Shown piece after piece: positions 32,643 to 41,156 of a DNA stretch of 61,644 nt; the first letter of the stretch is position 1; each line of letters begins with the position of its first letter. The position numbers and the translations under genes were made by a program. This stretch comes from Candidatus Zhuqueibacterota bacterium (GTDB lineage Bacteria > Zhuqueibacterota > Zhuqueibacteria > Zhuqueibacterales > Zhuqueibacteraceae): contig JAKEEU010000201.1 of NCBI GenBank assembly GCA_022616415.1, positions 1 through 61,644 on the forward strand. Reading direction: 5' to 3'. The notes beneath the pieces were generated by a model, which worked only from the letters and a program-made list of their open reading frames with translations, searched no databases and had not been told where the DNA came from.

Positions 32643-32906
32643 TTAGCTTTTATCGTCTGTCGACGAGGCATTTTGCGTCGTCGACGCGGCTTTCTTCTCG
32701 GATGAGCCGTTCGCTTTACCGTTGTTGCGAACGTAATCGGTAATATAAAAGCCGCTGCCTTTAAAACTCAAGCCAACTTCGGGAGTGAACAGTTTCTGCA
32801 CATTACCGCCACAGTCAGGGCATGTGCTCAATGGCGCGTCGGAAAACTTTTGCAACACTTCGTGTTTGGTGTCGCAGTCGTTACATTGATACAAGTAAAT
32901 CGGCAT
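32643..32906 (-). CDS. FmdB-type zinc ribbon protein
   Basis: An 87-residue protein. The FmdB zinc ribbon covers residues 1-45: MPIYLYQCNDCDTKHEVLQ, then CPDCGGNVQKLF, giving two CxxC pairs. A low-complexity Ser/Thr/Asn/Lys tail follows. FmdB proteins are putative regulators with no firm role. GGAGAT precedes the ATG. The first 26 bases overlap the end of an Hsp20 stub frame, so the two could be translationally coupled. Confidence 0.88.
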   Translation of the reverse strand: MPIYLYQCNDCDTKHEVLQKFSDAPLSTCPDCGGNVQKLFTPEVGLSFKGSGFYITDYVRNNGKANGSSEKKAASTTQNASSTDDKS

Positions 32907-32988
32907 ATTTATCTCCAATGAACAGGCGATTCAAATCGTCGTGCATTCTGTTCAGCTCTCGTGCAGGACTCCAACGAATGAGTGACAT
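32881..32988 (-). pseudogene. N-terminal stub of an Hsp20 small heat-shock gene
   Basis: MSLIRWSPARELNRMHDDLN and then RLF is the classic N-terminus of bacterial Hsp20 proteins, preceded by a strong AGGAGG with good spacing. After about 27 residues the frame runs into the fmdB start region (GDKYADLLVSM) and stops at 32881. The alpha-crystallin domain is gone. The stub retains its own leader, so an hsp20-style promoter may now drive fmdB. Confidence 0.8.
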
Positions 32989-33236
32989 ATCGCACCTCCT
33001 TATTTGTTGCTTCACATAATTTTTACCAATTACATCGTTTTTTACTTCTACATATAACATAGGCAAGCTGTATGCCAGCCGAAAAGAATATGCGCAAATC
33101 TCGTTTTTTCATTTTTTTATAAAAATCGACTAACAAGCAATGCGCGGTTTCATGCGTTTGTAAAATTGACAGAAAACTTGTCATTTTGGGCAACGGGCCT
33201 CGTCAGTCTGGCAAAGGCTCTGACATAAAAAAAGCG

Positions 33237-33264
33237 TTGACAATCCGATGCTCGTTCTTTACAT
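33237..33264 (+). promoter_or_regulatory. possible sigma-70-like promoter of moaC
   Basis: TTGACA at 33237-33242 is followed after 16 bases by TTACAT at 33259-33264. The -35 is perfect and the -10 is weak. It lies about 50 bases before the moaC start. FCB bacteria often use a different consensus, so this is tentative. Confidence 0.3.
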
Positions 33265-33315
33265 TTTAAAAGTTGTTTAATCTGATGGCAAATCGCCGGA
33301 TCAATACGACAAGCT

Positions 33316-33798
33316 ATGACAAAGTTGAGCCACATCAATGCCGCCGGCCAAGCCACGATGGTGGACGTCGGCGAGAAAGCGGTGACGCAACGCGAGGCCG
33401 TGGCGCGGGGCCGCATCGTTTTGCAGGAGGGGACGTTGCGCCTCCTGCAACAAAACGCGCTGCCCAAAGGCAATGCCATTGAAACGGCACGGCTCGCTGG
33501 CATCATGGCCGCCAAACGCACCGGCGAGCTTATTCCACTTTGCCATCCGCTCGGCCTTGATTTTGTGGATGTCCAAATCACTGCTGCAAAAAACAGTTTG
33601 GAAATTGAAGCGACGGCGCGCTGCCACGGCCAAACCGGCGTGGAGATGGAAGCACTCGCTGCGGTGAGTGTGGCGGCGCTGACGCTTTACGACATGTGCA
33701 AAGCGGCGGATAAAATGATGGTCATCGGTGATATTAGATTGATCAAAAAAAGCGGCGGGCGCAGCGGAGATTTTATTCGGCCCGGTGAAAAAATCTAA
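33316..33798 (+). CDS. moaC: cyclic pyranopterin monophosphate synthase MoaC
   Basis: A 160-residue enzyme of molybdenum cofactor synthesis, making cyclic pyranopterin monophosphate from the MoaA product. The start MTKLSHINAAGQATMVDVGE, RLAGIMAAKRTGELIPLCHP, GQTGVEMEALAAVSVAALT and LYDMCKAADKMMVIGDIRLI are hallmark MoaC blocks, with active-site His, Lys and Asp in place. Length is normal. No other moa gene is in the window. It overlaps an upstream extension of the next gene, but that gene's true start is 33827. Confidence 0.95.
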   Translation: MTKLSHINAAGQATMVDVGEKAVTQREAVARGRIVLQEGTLRLLQQNALPKGNAIETARLAGIMAAKRTGELIPLCHPLGLDFVDVQITAAKNSLEIEATARCHGQTGVEMEALAAVSVAALTLYDMCKAADKMMVIGDIRLIKKSGGRSGDFIRPGEKI

Positions 33799-33826
33799 AC
33801 AACCAAATTGGGAAAGGAGATTTAAA

Positions 33827-35485
33827 ATGAGAAAAATTTTGGCGTTTCTGCTGGGGCTCGGCGCGACTGCGTTGTGGGCACAAGAGCCGGCCGTTATTTC
33901 CGGCAAATTGCTTGGATACGACGGCAAGGTGATGGTGAAGGCGAACGTGCATGTTATTCAGCTTGGGCAAAGCGACCCGATTGCTGCCGTGGAAGTGGGT
34001 AAAGACGGAAATTACGAAATTCGCACGGAGAAGACCGGACACTTCATTTTAGGCTTCACCGGCGTCAATCACTTGCAGACTCAAATACCTTTGCTACTCG
34101 ACAAACCGATCCGCGCGACGATCAATGTCCGGCTCAAGCCTTACGAGTACAACGACGATTGGTCGGATTTGAAAATCATCGGCGATTTCAATAATTTTTC
34201 CTTTCAAACCGGCAAACCGATGACCGAACAAGACGATGGCACTTACACATTTGAGACGGCAACGGCGGCAGACCAATTTGCTTACCAACTTATTGGTTTG
34301 GCCAAGGGCAATCGCAGCGTGAACGGTACGCAGTCGGATGACTACGTTTACGATGGCGGCGGCGATTATCGCTCCGTGGTCAAAGCTCAAAATGGGCGCG
34401 TCAAGGTCACTTTTGACCCCAAGAAATTGGCTCGTCCGCCCCAACCGGTGGAGCCGCAGGTCGAGTTTACCGACAAAAATTCCCGCTTGGCGCAGCTTTA
34501 CGCGCTGGACAAAGAAAGCAACGCCCGTCGCGAGAAATTTATGGAAGCCGTTCAAGCTCACAAAAAGACCGGCAAGGACATGGCGGGTTTTTCTCACGAT
34601 TGGTCGGCCGCTGCGAAAGAGCTGAAGCAGAAAATTACCGCGCAAACCGACCCGGCACTCCGCCAATATCTCGTCATCAGCTATCTCGAGTTGGGCACGA
34701 TGGCGGCCCAAAATCTCATTCCGGAGATGGCGGTGCGCGCTTTGGAAGAAATTCCGCCGTCATCACCGCTATGGTCGAAAACACCGCAAGCCCTATTTCT
34801 GGCGGTTAATTTGAGCGGCCAGAAGGAAAAATCCAGCGCCTATGTTGATTCGGTTCTTTCGCAGCATTCCGACGCCAACGTGAATGGACCACTGTTGTTT
34901 ATGAAATTGCAGGAAGCGCATTTCAAGGATGACGAGGCGAACACGAAAAAGTATTACGACCGGCTGATTAACGAGTACAGTCAAACGCCTTATGCGATGA
35001 TGGCCAAGTCGCGCTTTTCGCCGGATCGCCAAATCAAAATCGGCAAGCCCGTGCCGGCGTTTGCGATTGCGGCGTTGAATGATCCGGCGGTGACGTACTC
35101 GACCGCAGGCATGAAAGGCAAAATCTATCTCATCGACTTTTGGGCGGTTTGGTGCGGCCCGTGTATCGCCGAGATGCCGAATTTGCACCAAGCATACGAA
35201 AAATTTCACGGCAAAAATTTCGAGATTCTCAGCCTCTCCTTCGATCCCAAGCCGGAAGACGTGGCCAGGTTCCGCCAGGACAAATGGAAGATGCCGTGGC
35301 TGCACGCTTTTGTCGACGGCGGTTTTCAGAGCGAGCTGGCGCGGCAATTTGAAGTGGTCGGCATTCCCAAGCCGATTTTGGTGGATGCCAATGGCACCAT
35401 CATCGCCACCGAAGAAGACCTGCGCGGGCCGAAACTGGAGCAAACGTTGGCGAGGGTGTTAAACACAGGAAAGACGGAACAATGA
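33827..35485 (+). CDS. TlpA-like thioredoxin-fold periplasmic protein
   Basis: A 552-residue exported protein. The signal peptide MRKILAFLLGLGATALWAQ is followed by a carboxypeptidase-regulatory-like beta domain (about 20-95). A region with E-set/AMPK-like character (KIIGDFNNFSFQTG) and a helical middle follow. The C-terminal TlpA/AhpC-TSA domain (about 405-545) contains the redox motif WCGPC near residue 442 and a cis-Pro region VVGIPKPILVDANG. It is a disulfide reductase, probably for envelope proteins. AAAGGAGA precedes the ATG. Its stop overlaps the next start (ATGA), so the two are co-translated. Confidence 0.88.
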   Translation: MRKILAFLLGLGATALWAQEPAVISGKLLGYDGKVMVKANVHVIQLGQSDPIAAVEVGKDGNYEIRTEKTGHFILGFTGVNHLQTQIPLLLDKPIRATINVRLKPYEYNDDWSDLKIIGDFNNFSFQTGKPMTEQDDGTYTFETATAADQFAYQLIGLAKGNRSVNGTQSDDYVYDGGGDYRSVVKAQNGRVKVTFDPKKLARPPQPVEPQVEFTDKNSRLAQLYALDKESNARREKFMEAVQAHKKTGKDMAGFSHDWSAAAKELKQKITAQTDPALRQYLVISYLELGTMAAQNLIPEMAVRALEEIPPSSPLWSKTPQALFLAVNLSGQKEKSSAYVDSVLSQHSDANVNGPLLFMKLQEAHFKDDEANTKKYYDRLINEYSQTPYAMMAKSRFSPDRQIKIGKPVPAFAIAALNDPAVTYSTAGMKGKIYLIDFWAVWCGPCIAEMPNLHQAYEKFHGKNFEILSLSFDPKPEDVARFRQDKWKMPWLHAFVDGGFQSELARQFEVVGIPKPILVDANGTIIATEEDLRGPKLEQTLARVLNTGKTEQ

Positions 35486-36252
35486 AACTAACCGTTTGCG
35501 AACTTTCAGATAATCTCGACGACTTTCAGAAAGATTGGAAGGCGTTGGCCGAGCATGTGCGACAACAGCGCAGTGATCTCGTACTCTTGCCGGAGATACC
35601 AGCTTGTCCTTGGTTTGCAACGAAAGCCAAATTCGACCTGATGGTTTGGCGGCGAGTCATATGGCAGAACCGGCAGTTTTTAAACAGGCTCGGCGATCTG
35701 GCGCCGGCATTCGTTCTCGCCACTTTACCGGTTGAACAAGGCAGTCTCCGTTTGAATCAAGCCTTTGTTTGGGGCCAGACTTTAGGCTACCAGCCGGTGC
35801 ACGCCAAAACGTATTTTCCCGACGAGCCCGGCTTTTTCGAGACCAAATGGTTTCACCCCACGCCGCGTGATTTCACGCCGTATCAATTGGGCGAAACGAA
35901 AATCGGCTTTCTCATCTGCACCGAATTGATGTTCAACGAATGGGCGCGGCATTACGGGCGGCAAGGCGTTCACCTTGTCGCTGTTCCGCGTGCGACGGAG
36001 AAAACTTCGGTCGAGCGCTGGTTGATTGCCCTGCGCATGGCTGCAATCGTTTCCGGCGCGTTTGTGATCTCTTCGAATCACGTTGGGGTCGGCCCGAGCG
36101 GCGTGAACTTCGGCGGCGCCGGCGCGATCATTTCGCCGGAAGGCGAGGTGCTCGGTGTGACTTCGTCTGAGCAACCGTTTATTACGATCGAGGTGAATCT
36201 GGAAGAGGCGGAAGCGGCGAAGAAAAGGTATCCGCGTTATGTGCGTGAATAG
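35482..36252 (+). CDS. carbon-nitrogen hydrolase (nitrilase superfamily)
   Basis: A 256-residue amidase-like enzyme with the Glu-Lys-Cys triad: Glu38 in LLPEIPACPWF, Lys109 in VHAKTYFPDEPGFFE and Cys146 in IGFLICTELMFNEWAR. The substrate cannot be told from sequence; omega-amidase or carbamoylase-like activities are options. It starts within the stop codon of the TlpA-like gene. Confidence 0.88.
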   Translation: MKLTVCELSDNLDDFQKDWKALAEHVRQQRSDLVLLPEIPACPWFATKAKFDLMVWRRVIWQNRQFLNRLGDLAPAFVLATLPVEQGSLRLNQAFVWGQTLGYQPVHAKTYFPDEPGFFETKWFHPTPRDFTPYQLGETKIGFLICTELMFNEWARHYGRQGVHLVAVPRATEKTSVERWLIALRMAAIVSGAFVISSNHVGVGPSGVNFGGAGAIISPEGEVLGVTSSEQPFITIEVNLEEAEAAKKRYPRYVRE

Positions 36253-36317
36253 CGCAACCCGGACGAACCCTGGAAGGGTCCCTGGGTGCTCAGACCCCCA
36301 AAGCGCTTTTCTGCTCG

Positions 36318-36344
36318 TATCCGGATTTTCCTAATCGTCCGGAT
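36318..36344. repeat. ATCCGGATTT...AATCGTCCGGA repeat, copy 2
   Basis: TATCCGGATTTTCCTAATCG then TCCGGAT matches copy 1 at 25204 at 23 of 26 positions. The stop codon of the chimeric sugar dehydrogenase-GH3 gene lies inside it. Confidence 0.65.
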
Positions 36345-38649
36345 AATAATAGGAGGTGATTGCGCGCAGTTCGTGCTTGGATGAAACGGTATTCTTGAGC
36401 GCTTGCAGAATGGTCGTTCCGATGGTGAGGTTGCCGCTGCGGCCTTGCCAGCTTATCGTCCAGCCGCCGCATTGATTTCCCAAATCATCCGCTTTTTTTC
36501 CGGCAACATGAATGCGGGCGAGATTTTTGGCGAGCGGCAAAGCATGATTGTTGTTCTTCAACAACACCAAAGATTGCCGGACACACTCGCGCGCCACTTC
36601 ACGATGCGCCGAGGCGCCAACCGCCGCGGTCAAAGCGCGATCGGTAAAAGGATGCTCAAACAAGCCCAGCCCCATTTTGACGCGCAGAATCCGGCGCACC
36701 GCATCATCAATTCTGGATCTGGGAACGCGTCCTTGATTCACCAAGTTTTTCAACGTGCTGATGAACTCTTTGTAGCGCTGCGGCACCATGATCATGTCCA
36801 GTCCGGCATTGATCGAAGTTTCGACATCGCTCGCATAGTCTCCCGGCAGTTGATCGATGCCGCCCCAGTCAGAAATCAGAAAGCCTGTGAACCAAAGCTC
36901 GTTTTTGAGTAGGTCGGTGAGCAAATACTTGTTGCCGTGCATCTTCTGTCCGTTCCAACTGCTGAACGAGACCATGATCGAGCCAACTCCCGCCTCGATG
37001 GCAGCAAGATATCCTGGCAAATGAATCTGCCGCAGCGTCGTTTCATCAACTTGCGTGTCGCCTTGATCTCTGCCGTTCGCCGTGCCGCCATCGCCAACGA
37101 AATGTTTGGCGCTGGTGATATTGGCGGTGAAGCCGGCTTCGCCGATGAATTTCACCCGCCAGACGTTCGCACCGCGGTCGATCGGGGAGCCATAATCTTG
37201 GTCTTTATACAGATCAGTAAAGTACAGGCCATCCGGGCCCGCCGCCAAACCGACCGCCGTTGCCTTGCCCGCGCCATTGTATTCCACCAAAGTCGTCGGG
37301 CCGCTGACGAGTTTGCCTGCGGCATCGAGCAAAAATTCCACGATTCGCTTTCCGGTTGTTTGCGGTCCCGAGGCCCAGGTGGGACCCGACTCCGTGACGA
37401 AGACATGATCCATTTTCCCAGCGGGAAAACCACTCCCACCAAAGGTCTGCGGTTGAATAAAACTCATGTTGACCGGCGCATGTGGAGGGGTCCAGTTATA
37501 GATGGCGTTGGTCGTCAAGCTATTGCCATTGCCGTTCCAGCCATAATTGGCGCCAGCCATGACTTTGGCCAGGCGATCGTTCCTTTCCGGACCGTTCTCG
37601 ACTTCGTAGTGGAAGCCATCGGCGGCGCGCCAGTCGCCGCCGAAAGGATTGCGAAAGCCATACGCGAAGACATAATCGGTGGCGGTGATGCCGTCGCTGG
37701 CGTTATAAAAGGGATTATCCGCCGGCGCCGTGCCGTCAAAATTGACGCGCAAAATTTTGCCGCGGAATGAATTCAAATTCAACGCGGTCGCAGAATTGAA
37801 TCCGTCACCCAGGTGAACGTAGAGCTTCCCGTCCGGGCCAATCGACAGGTTGGAAATAAAATGTGATTGTCCCTGGCTCTCCCCCGGCATGTCCAGAATC
37901 GTCGTCTGCGCAGCCGCTGTCAAGCCGCCGTCGTTGCTGTGGAAGCGCACGACTTTGGGATAATGCGGGCCATTGGGCGGCGCCGCATCGTAGAGCAGGC
38001 TGGCAAAAACATCACCGGTGGCGGCATCCACAACTATCCCGGACAAGCCCTGTTCTCCCGATCCGGGGAACGCCCCGGTTGGATTGAAGTTGATCAGGTT
38101 ATCGGCATAATCTTTGACCGCGCCGTTGCGGGTGACGACTTTGATGGTACCGTAAAGCTCGGTCACGTAAAAGTAAGGGTCATCAGGCTGAGCGCCGGCA
38201 TTTGGCTTGAAGGCAATGTTGACCGGCAAGCGAAGGTCATTCGCGGCAACCTCGACTTTATAGCCGGCCTGCGAGCCTGCAAACGTGCCGTCACCCAAAT
38301 GAATATGAACCTTTTCAACTCCGGTTACACAACTTGCTTCCCAGAGCCGCTCAGACGTTGAGAAGGCCCAAATTTCCCAATCAGAACAATAATGGGTATC
38401 GCCGGAGTCAGGGTCGGTCATGGTTTGCGTTTCCATGTGGATATCCGCCGCATTGACGATCTGCCCTTGCCTTGCAGGCTCAGTAATCACCGGCGGGTTC
38501 GGCGGGCTTTGCGCGTTGGCAGGTTCGACGTTCCCTCCCAATGCCAGCAGCATCGATGCAACCGGCGTCCAATTTATTTTGCCGGCAAAATGTTGAATCC
38601 CCAATCGTTTTGCCGGCTGAGGTGAGCGAAAATTCAAGCGATTACGCAT
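36331..38649 (-). CDS. chimeric PQQ-type sugar dehydrogenase fused to truncated GH3
   Basis: A 772-residue frame. Residues about 100-500 match the glucose/sorbosone dehydrogenase propeller (GTIKVVTRNGAVKDYADNLI, SIGPDGKLYVHLGDG, DYVFAYGFRNPFGGDWR, MAGANYGWNGNG). At about 501 (VWRVKFIGEAGF then TANITSAKHFVGDGGTANG) it switches to the middle of a family 3 glycoside hydrolase. The GH3 nucleophile is in FLISDWGGIDQ, followed by the start of the C-terminal GH3 domain. The GH3 N-terminal half is missing, and its end is cut off inside a repeat (YYYPDD). The start is uncertain. It is probably a deletion product rather than a working bifunctional enzyme. Confidence 0.75.
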   Translation of the reverse strand: MRNRLNFRSPQPAKRLGIQHFAGKINWTPVASMLLALGGNVEPANAQSPPNPPVITEPARQGQIVNAADIHMETQTMTDPDSGDTHYCSDWEIWAFSTSERLWEASCVTGVEKVHIHLGDGTFAGSQAGYKVEVAANDLRLPVNIAFKPNAGAQPDDPYFYVTELYGTIKVVTRNGAVKDYADNLINFNPTGAFPGSGEQGLSGIVVDAATGDVFASLLYDAAPPNGPHYPKVVRFHSNDGGLTAAAQTTILDMPGESQGQSHFISNLSIGPDGKLYVHLGDGFNSATALNLNSFRGKILRVNFDGTAPADNPFYNASDGITATDYVFAYGFRNPFGGDWRAADGFHYEVENGPERNDRLAKVMAGANYGWNGNGNSLTTNAIYNWTPPHAPVNMSFIQPQTFGGSGFPAGKMDHVFVTESGPTWASGPQTTGKRIVEFLLDAAGKLVSGPTTLVEYNGAGKATAVGLAAGPDGLYFTDLYKDQDYGSPIDRGANVWRVKFIGEAGFTANITSAKHFVGDGGTANGRDQGDTQVDETTLRQIHLPGYLAAIEAGVGSIMVSFSSWNGQKMHGNKYLLTDLLKNELWFTGFLISDWGGIDQLPGDYASDVETSINAGLDMIMVPQRYKEFISTLKNLVNQGRVPRSRIDDAVRRILRVKMGLGLFEHPFTDRALTAAVGASAHREVARECVRQSLVLLKNNNHALPLAKNLARIHVAGKKADDLGNQCGGWTISWQGRSGNLTIGTTILQALKNTVSSKHELRAITSYYYPDD

Positions 38650-38687
38650 ATCACAGCCGTGAAGATTTGGTTGCGAATGGAAGTCGG

Positions 38688-38879
38688 CTAGCCTCTGCCG
38701 GGGATGTGCAACATGTATCCTTCCGGCACCAGCCAGCCGCCGAGACCGATGCCGCGCAATAAAACCGGCTTGCCATTGGCGTCAACAATGTCTTTGCCCT
38801 CGGCGCGCAGGAATTGTGAAAAGCCTTGGTGAGGAATTAAAAAGACAGCGATGAAGAGGAGAATGATACGAATTCGCAT
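38688..38879 (-). pseudogene. N-terminal stub of a GH5-type glycoside hydrolase
   Basis: A signal peptide (MRIRIILLFIAVFLIPHQGF) is followed by FLRAEGKDIVDANGKPVLLR and GIGLGGWLVPEGYMLHIPG, the usual start of GH5 cellulases. The frame stops after 63 codons and the catalytic domain is absent. It abuts the sugar dehydrogenase-GH3 chimera, another sign of deletions in this cluster. Confidence 0.8.
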
Positions 38880-38901
38880 CGCGCACCTAATGAGTTGGTT
38901 T

Positions 38902-38992
38902 AGGGGGTGGGATTAAACAAGTTGGACATTTCTCAATGATTTTTCTGCGTAGAGAAATCCCAATATGAGAAAGTCATTTTATCCCACCCCCT
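38902..38992. repeat. palindromic element with nested stems
   Basis: AGGGGGTGGGAT at 38902-38913 is exactly inverted as ATCCCACCCCCT at 38981-38992. The inner TTTCTCA and TGAGAAA pair as well. It separates the GH5 stub from the intact GH5 gene and may fold into a terminator. Confidence 0.75.
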
Positions 38993-38999
38993 TAATCAT

Positions 39000-40109
39000 T
39001 CACGGCGGCAACCGGAGAGAGCTTGCCACGGTCAGGGCCGGGGAGGTCTTGGGTATCAAGGCGTAGAGCAGCGGATAATTCCAGTCGTTCGTTGTGGCAT
39101 TGTAAACGCCGAAGCCGGCAATGAATTCCCAATAGTGCCAGCTCATGCCGTTGGCCTCGGCGGTGCGGGCGACGAATTCAGTCCACAGTGCGCGCGAAGT
39201 CATGTCGGCTTTGCTGTAGGCGCCAAATTCGCCAATATTCAACGGCCGGTTGTGAGCGGCGCCCCAACTGGCAGCTTCGGAAAAATCCCGTTGGATCGCT
39301 TGGCGTTCTGCTGGCGTGCCGGACCATCGCGTGCCCAGCCAGGCATCGCTGCCGGGAACCCAATCTGCGCCCTGATGGGTGAATTGGAAAGGGTTGTAGT
39401 AATGCACTGCCACAATCAGGCTTCTGTCATCGGCTGGAAGCGTGAGCGTTTTGAGCGAGCTGATATTATACCAATTCGCCGTTCCCACGAGCAGTATTCT
39501 GCCGGGATTGGTCTGGCGGATGGCCGTAATCGCCTCTTGCAAATATTGATTCCAAAGATCGCTGGCCAGCAGGCTGTTCGGCTCATTGAGCAGCTCGAAA
39601 AAAAGATCGCCGGAATAATTTTGGTAGTGGCTCGCAAGCTGTTTCCATATTGCCAGAAATCTCTCTTTATGCGCGGCCGGGTTTAGCATGATCTCTTCAT
39701 AATGATGGATATTGATCACAACCGCGAGCTGGCGGGCGAAGGCCTGCTCGATGGCCCAATCGACGCGCTGCTGAAAGCTGGTGGCGATGGCATAGGGAGC
39801 ACTCGCCGCCGCATGCGCCGACCAGCGGATGGGAATGCGCACGGAATTGAAGCCGGCGCTTTTGATCAGCTCGAAATACTCGCTCTTGAGAGTTACATCC
39901 CAATCGCCTTCGTTCGGCGCTTCCAGCGCATTGCCCAAATTCATGCCTCGTCCCAATTTTGCATTCTGCGCGAAAGGATCCAATCCCCTCGGCGAGGTGC
40001 CATCTTCGGGCGACATGGGATTTTTAGATTTTTCCGAACAACCGATCAAGAGCAGGGCAAGGGCTGTCCTCGCCAAGATGCGCTTCCAGCGAATTTTAGC
40101 CAATATCAT
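39000..40109 (-). CDS. GH5 family endoglucanase-like lipoprotein
   Basis: A 369-residue secreted glycosidase, lipid-anchored at Cys24 (LLLIGCSEK). The (beta/alpha)8 domain has GRGMNLGNALEAPNEGDW, GFNSVRIPIRWSAH, the acid/base Glu in FFELLNEPNSL and the nucleophile Glu in PLNIGEFGAY. It hydrolyses beta-1,4-glucan or a related polysaccharide at the cell surface. It appears to be the only complete enzyme left in the 36-41 kb carbohydrate cluster. Confidence 0.9.
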   Translation of the reverse strand: MILAKIRWKRILARTALALLLIGCSEKSKNPMSPEDGTSPRGLDPFAQNAKLGRGMNLGNALEAPNEGDWDVTLKSEYFELIKSAGFNSVRIPIRWSAHAAASAPYAIATSFQQRVDWAIEQAFARQLAVVINIHHYEEIMLNPAAHKERFLAIWKQLASHYQNYSGDLFFELLNEPNSLLASDLWNQYLQEAITAIRQTNPGRILLVGTANWYNISSLKTLTLPADDRSLIVAVHYYNPFQFTHQGADWVPGSDAWLGTRWSGTPAERQAIQRDFSEAASWGAAHNRPLNIGEFGAYSKADMTSRALWTEFVARTAEANGMSWHYWEFIAGFGVYNATTNDWNYPLLYALIPKTSPALTVASSLRLPP

Positions 40110-40127
40110 TTCTCCTAAAATCGGGGC

Positions 40128-40995
40128 TCAGAACATTACACCGAAAGAATACGAATGCGTCTGCCCCAGGATGTCGATGTCGCGATAAGCATAATCGACT
40201 GTGATGGCGACATTGCGCATCATGCGCAATTCGACGCCGCCGCCCAACGTGAGTCCATATACCGATTCAGTCATGAACAGAGCTTTATACCCGCCGCGCA
40301 AATAAAATGTTCCGGTGCCCGGTATTTTGTATTGATATTCCGCGCCCAGATTCACCGACTCACTGTTGTTGTTGGGATGCAACGCGTCGGCGGACACGAT
40401 CACGCGTGAGCGTTCGGCGACAATCGGCTGCAAGGACACGCCAAGCCGGAAAATCAGCGGCAGTTCCCATTGGTCCAAGCGAAATTGGCCGGGCGTATCC
40501 TCGAAATTTCCTTCTTCACCAGGCAAGATATCGATGGGATTCACCAAGTCGACGCCGCCATATCTCATGCGCGTGCCGTAATTGGCGATGCTCATGCCGA
40601 TGCTCATGCCGTTTTCGCGCTCGCCGGTCATCGAGAAGAAAGCGGTGTTGATCTGCACGCCCAGATCCACGGCCAGAGCGTTGGCGCTGGAGTGCCAGAT
40701 TTGTGACGACACATATTTTGCCGTGGCGCCAAAAGCGAACCAGTGCGTCAGCCGCCGCGAATAGGACAAGGCCAGGGCAAAATCATTGGCGGTAAACATT
40801 TCTCCGGTGCCTTCCTGCTGGAAAACCGTGGTGACCTCCTGCTCGCCATAATCGATGTGATAAAACCCTAACGCCAGCGTACCAATGTCCGGCAACACCA
40901 AACCGACGCCGGCGAACGTGCTGGCGATGCGACGCGAGCAAAATAAAAATGAGGCCGATTTCCCAACCTCTGATTGCGGTTCTTGTATTGAGCAT
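40128..40995 (-). pseudogene. PorV-family outer-membrane protein gene with internal deletion
   Basis: The 3' part (40128-40930) encodes a PorV/UPF0164-type beta-barrel: LPDIGTLALGFYHIDYGEQE, LALSYSRRLTHWFAFGATAK, and an aromatic end GQTHSYSFGVMF. The 5' part (40995 down) has AAGGAAG, an ATG and a signal sequence (MLNTRTAIRGWEIGLIFILL), but in a different frame. The roughly 80 residues that normally join them, including the WNPAGLA-type segment, are absent. It is a deletion with frameshift. PorV proteins shuttle sorting-domain cargo in type IX secretion, relevant to the cargo-like protein at 3460. Confidence 0.75.
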
Positions 40996-41018
40996 GAAGG
41001 CTTCCTTAATTAATGTCC

Positions 41019-41150
41019 GTTAAAAAATAAACATCACGTTTTTCGTAGTCCCAGCCCCTTGTGGGCTGCCGTCGAACCGATAAACTCCATATTCAGAAAG
41101 CGCCCCACAAGGGGGGCGGGGCTACGACGTTATAAATTTTATTTTTTAAC
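41019..41150. mobile_element. 132-bp MITE-like palindromic element
   Basis: Terminal inverted repeats GTTAAAAAATAAA (41019-41031) and TTTATTTTTTAAC (41138-41150) match perfectly over 13 bp. Inner arms CGTAGTCCCAGCCCCTTGTG and CACAAGGGGGGCGGGGCTAC also pair. No coding capacity. It sits 6 bases beyond the symporter stop codon, so its hairpin may end that transcript. Confidence 0.75.
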
Positions 41151-41156
41151 AGCCCC

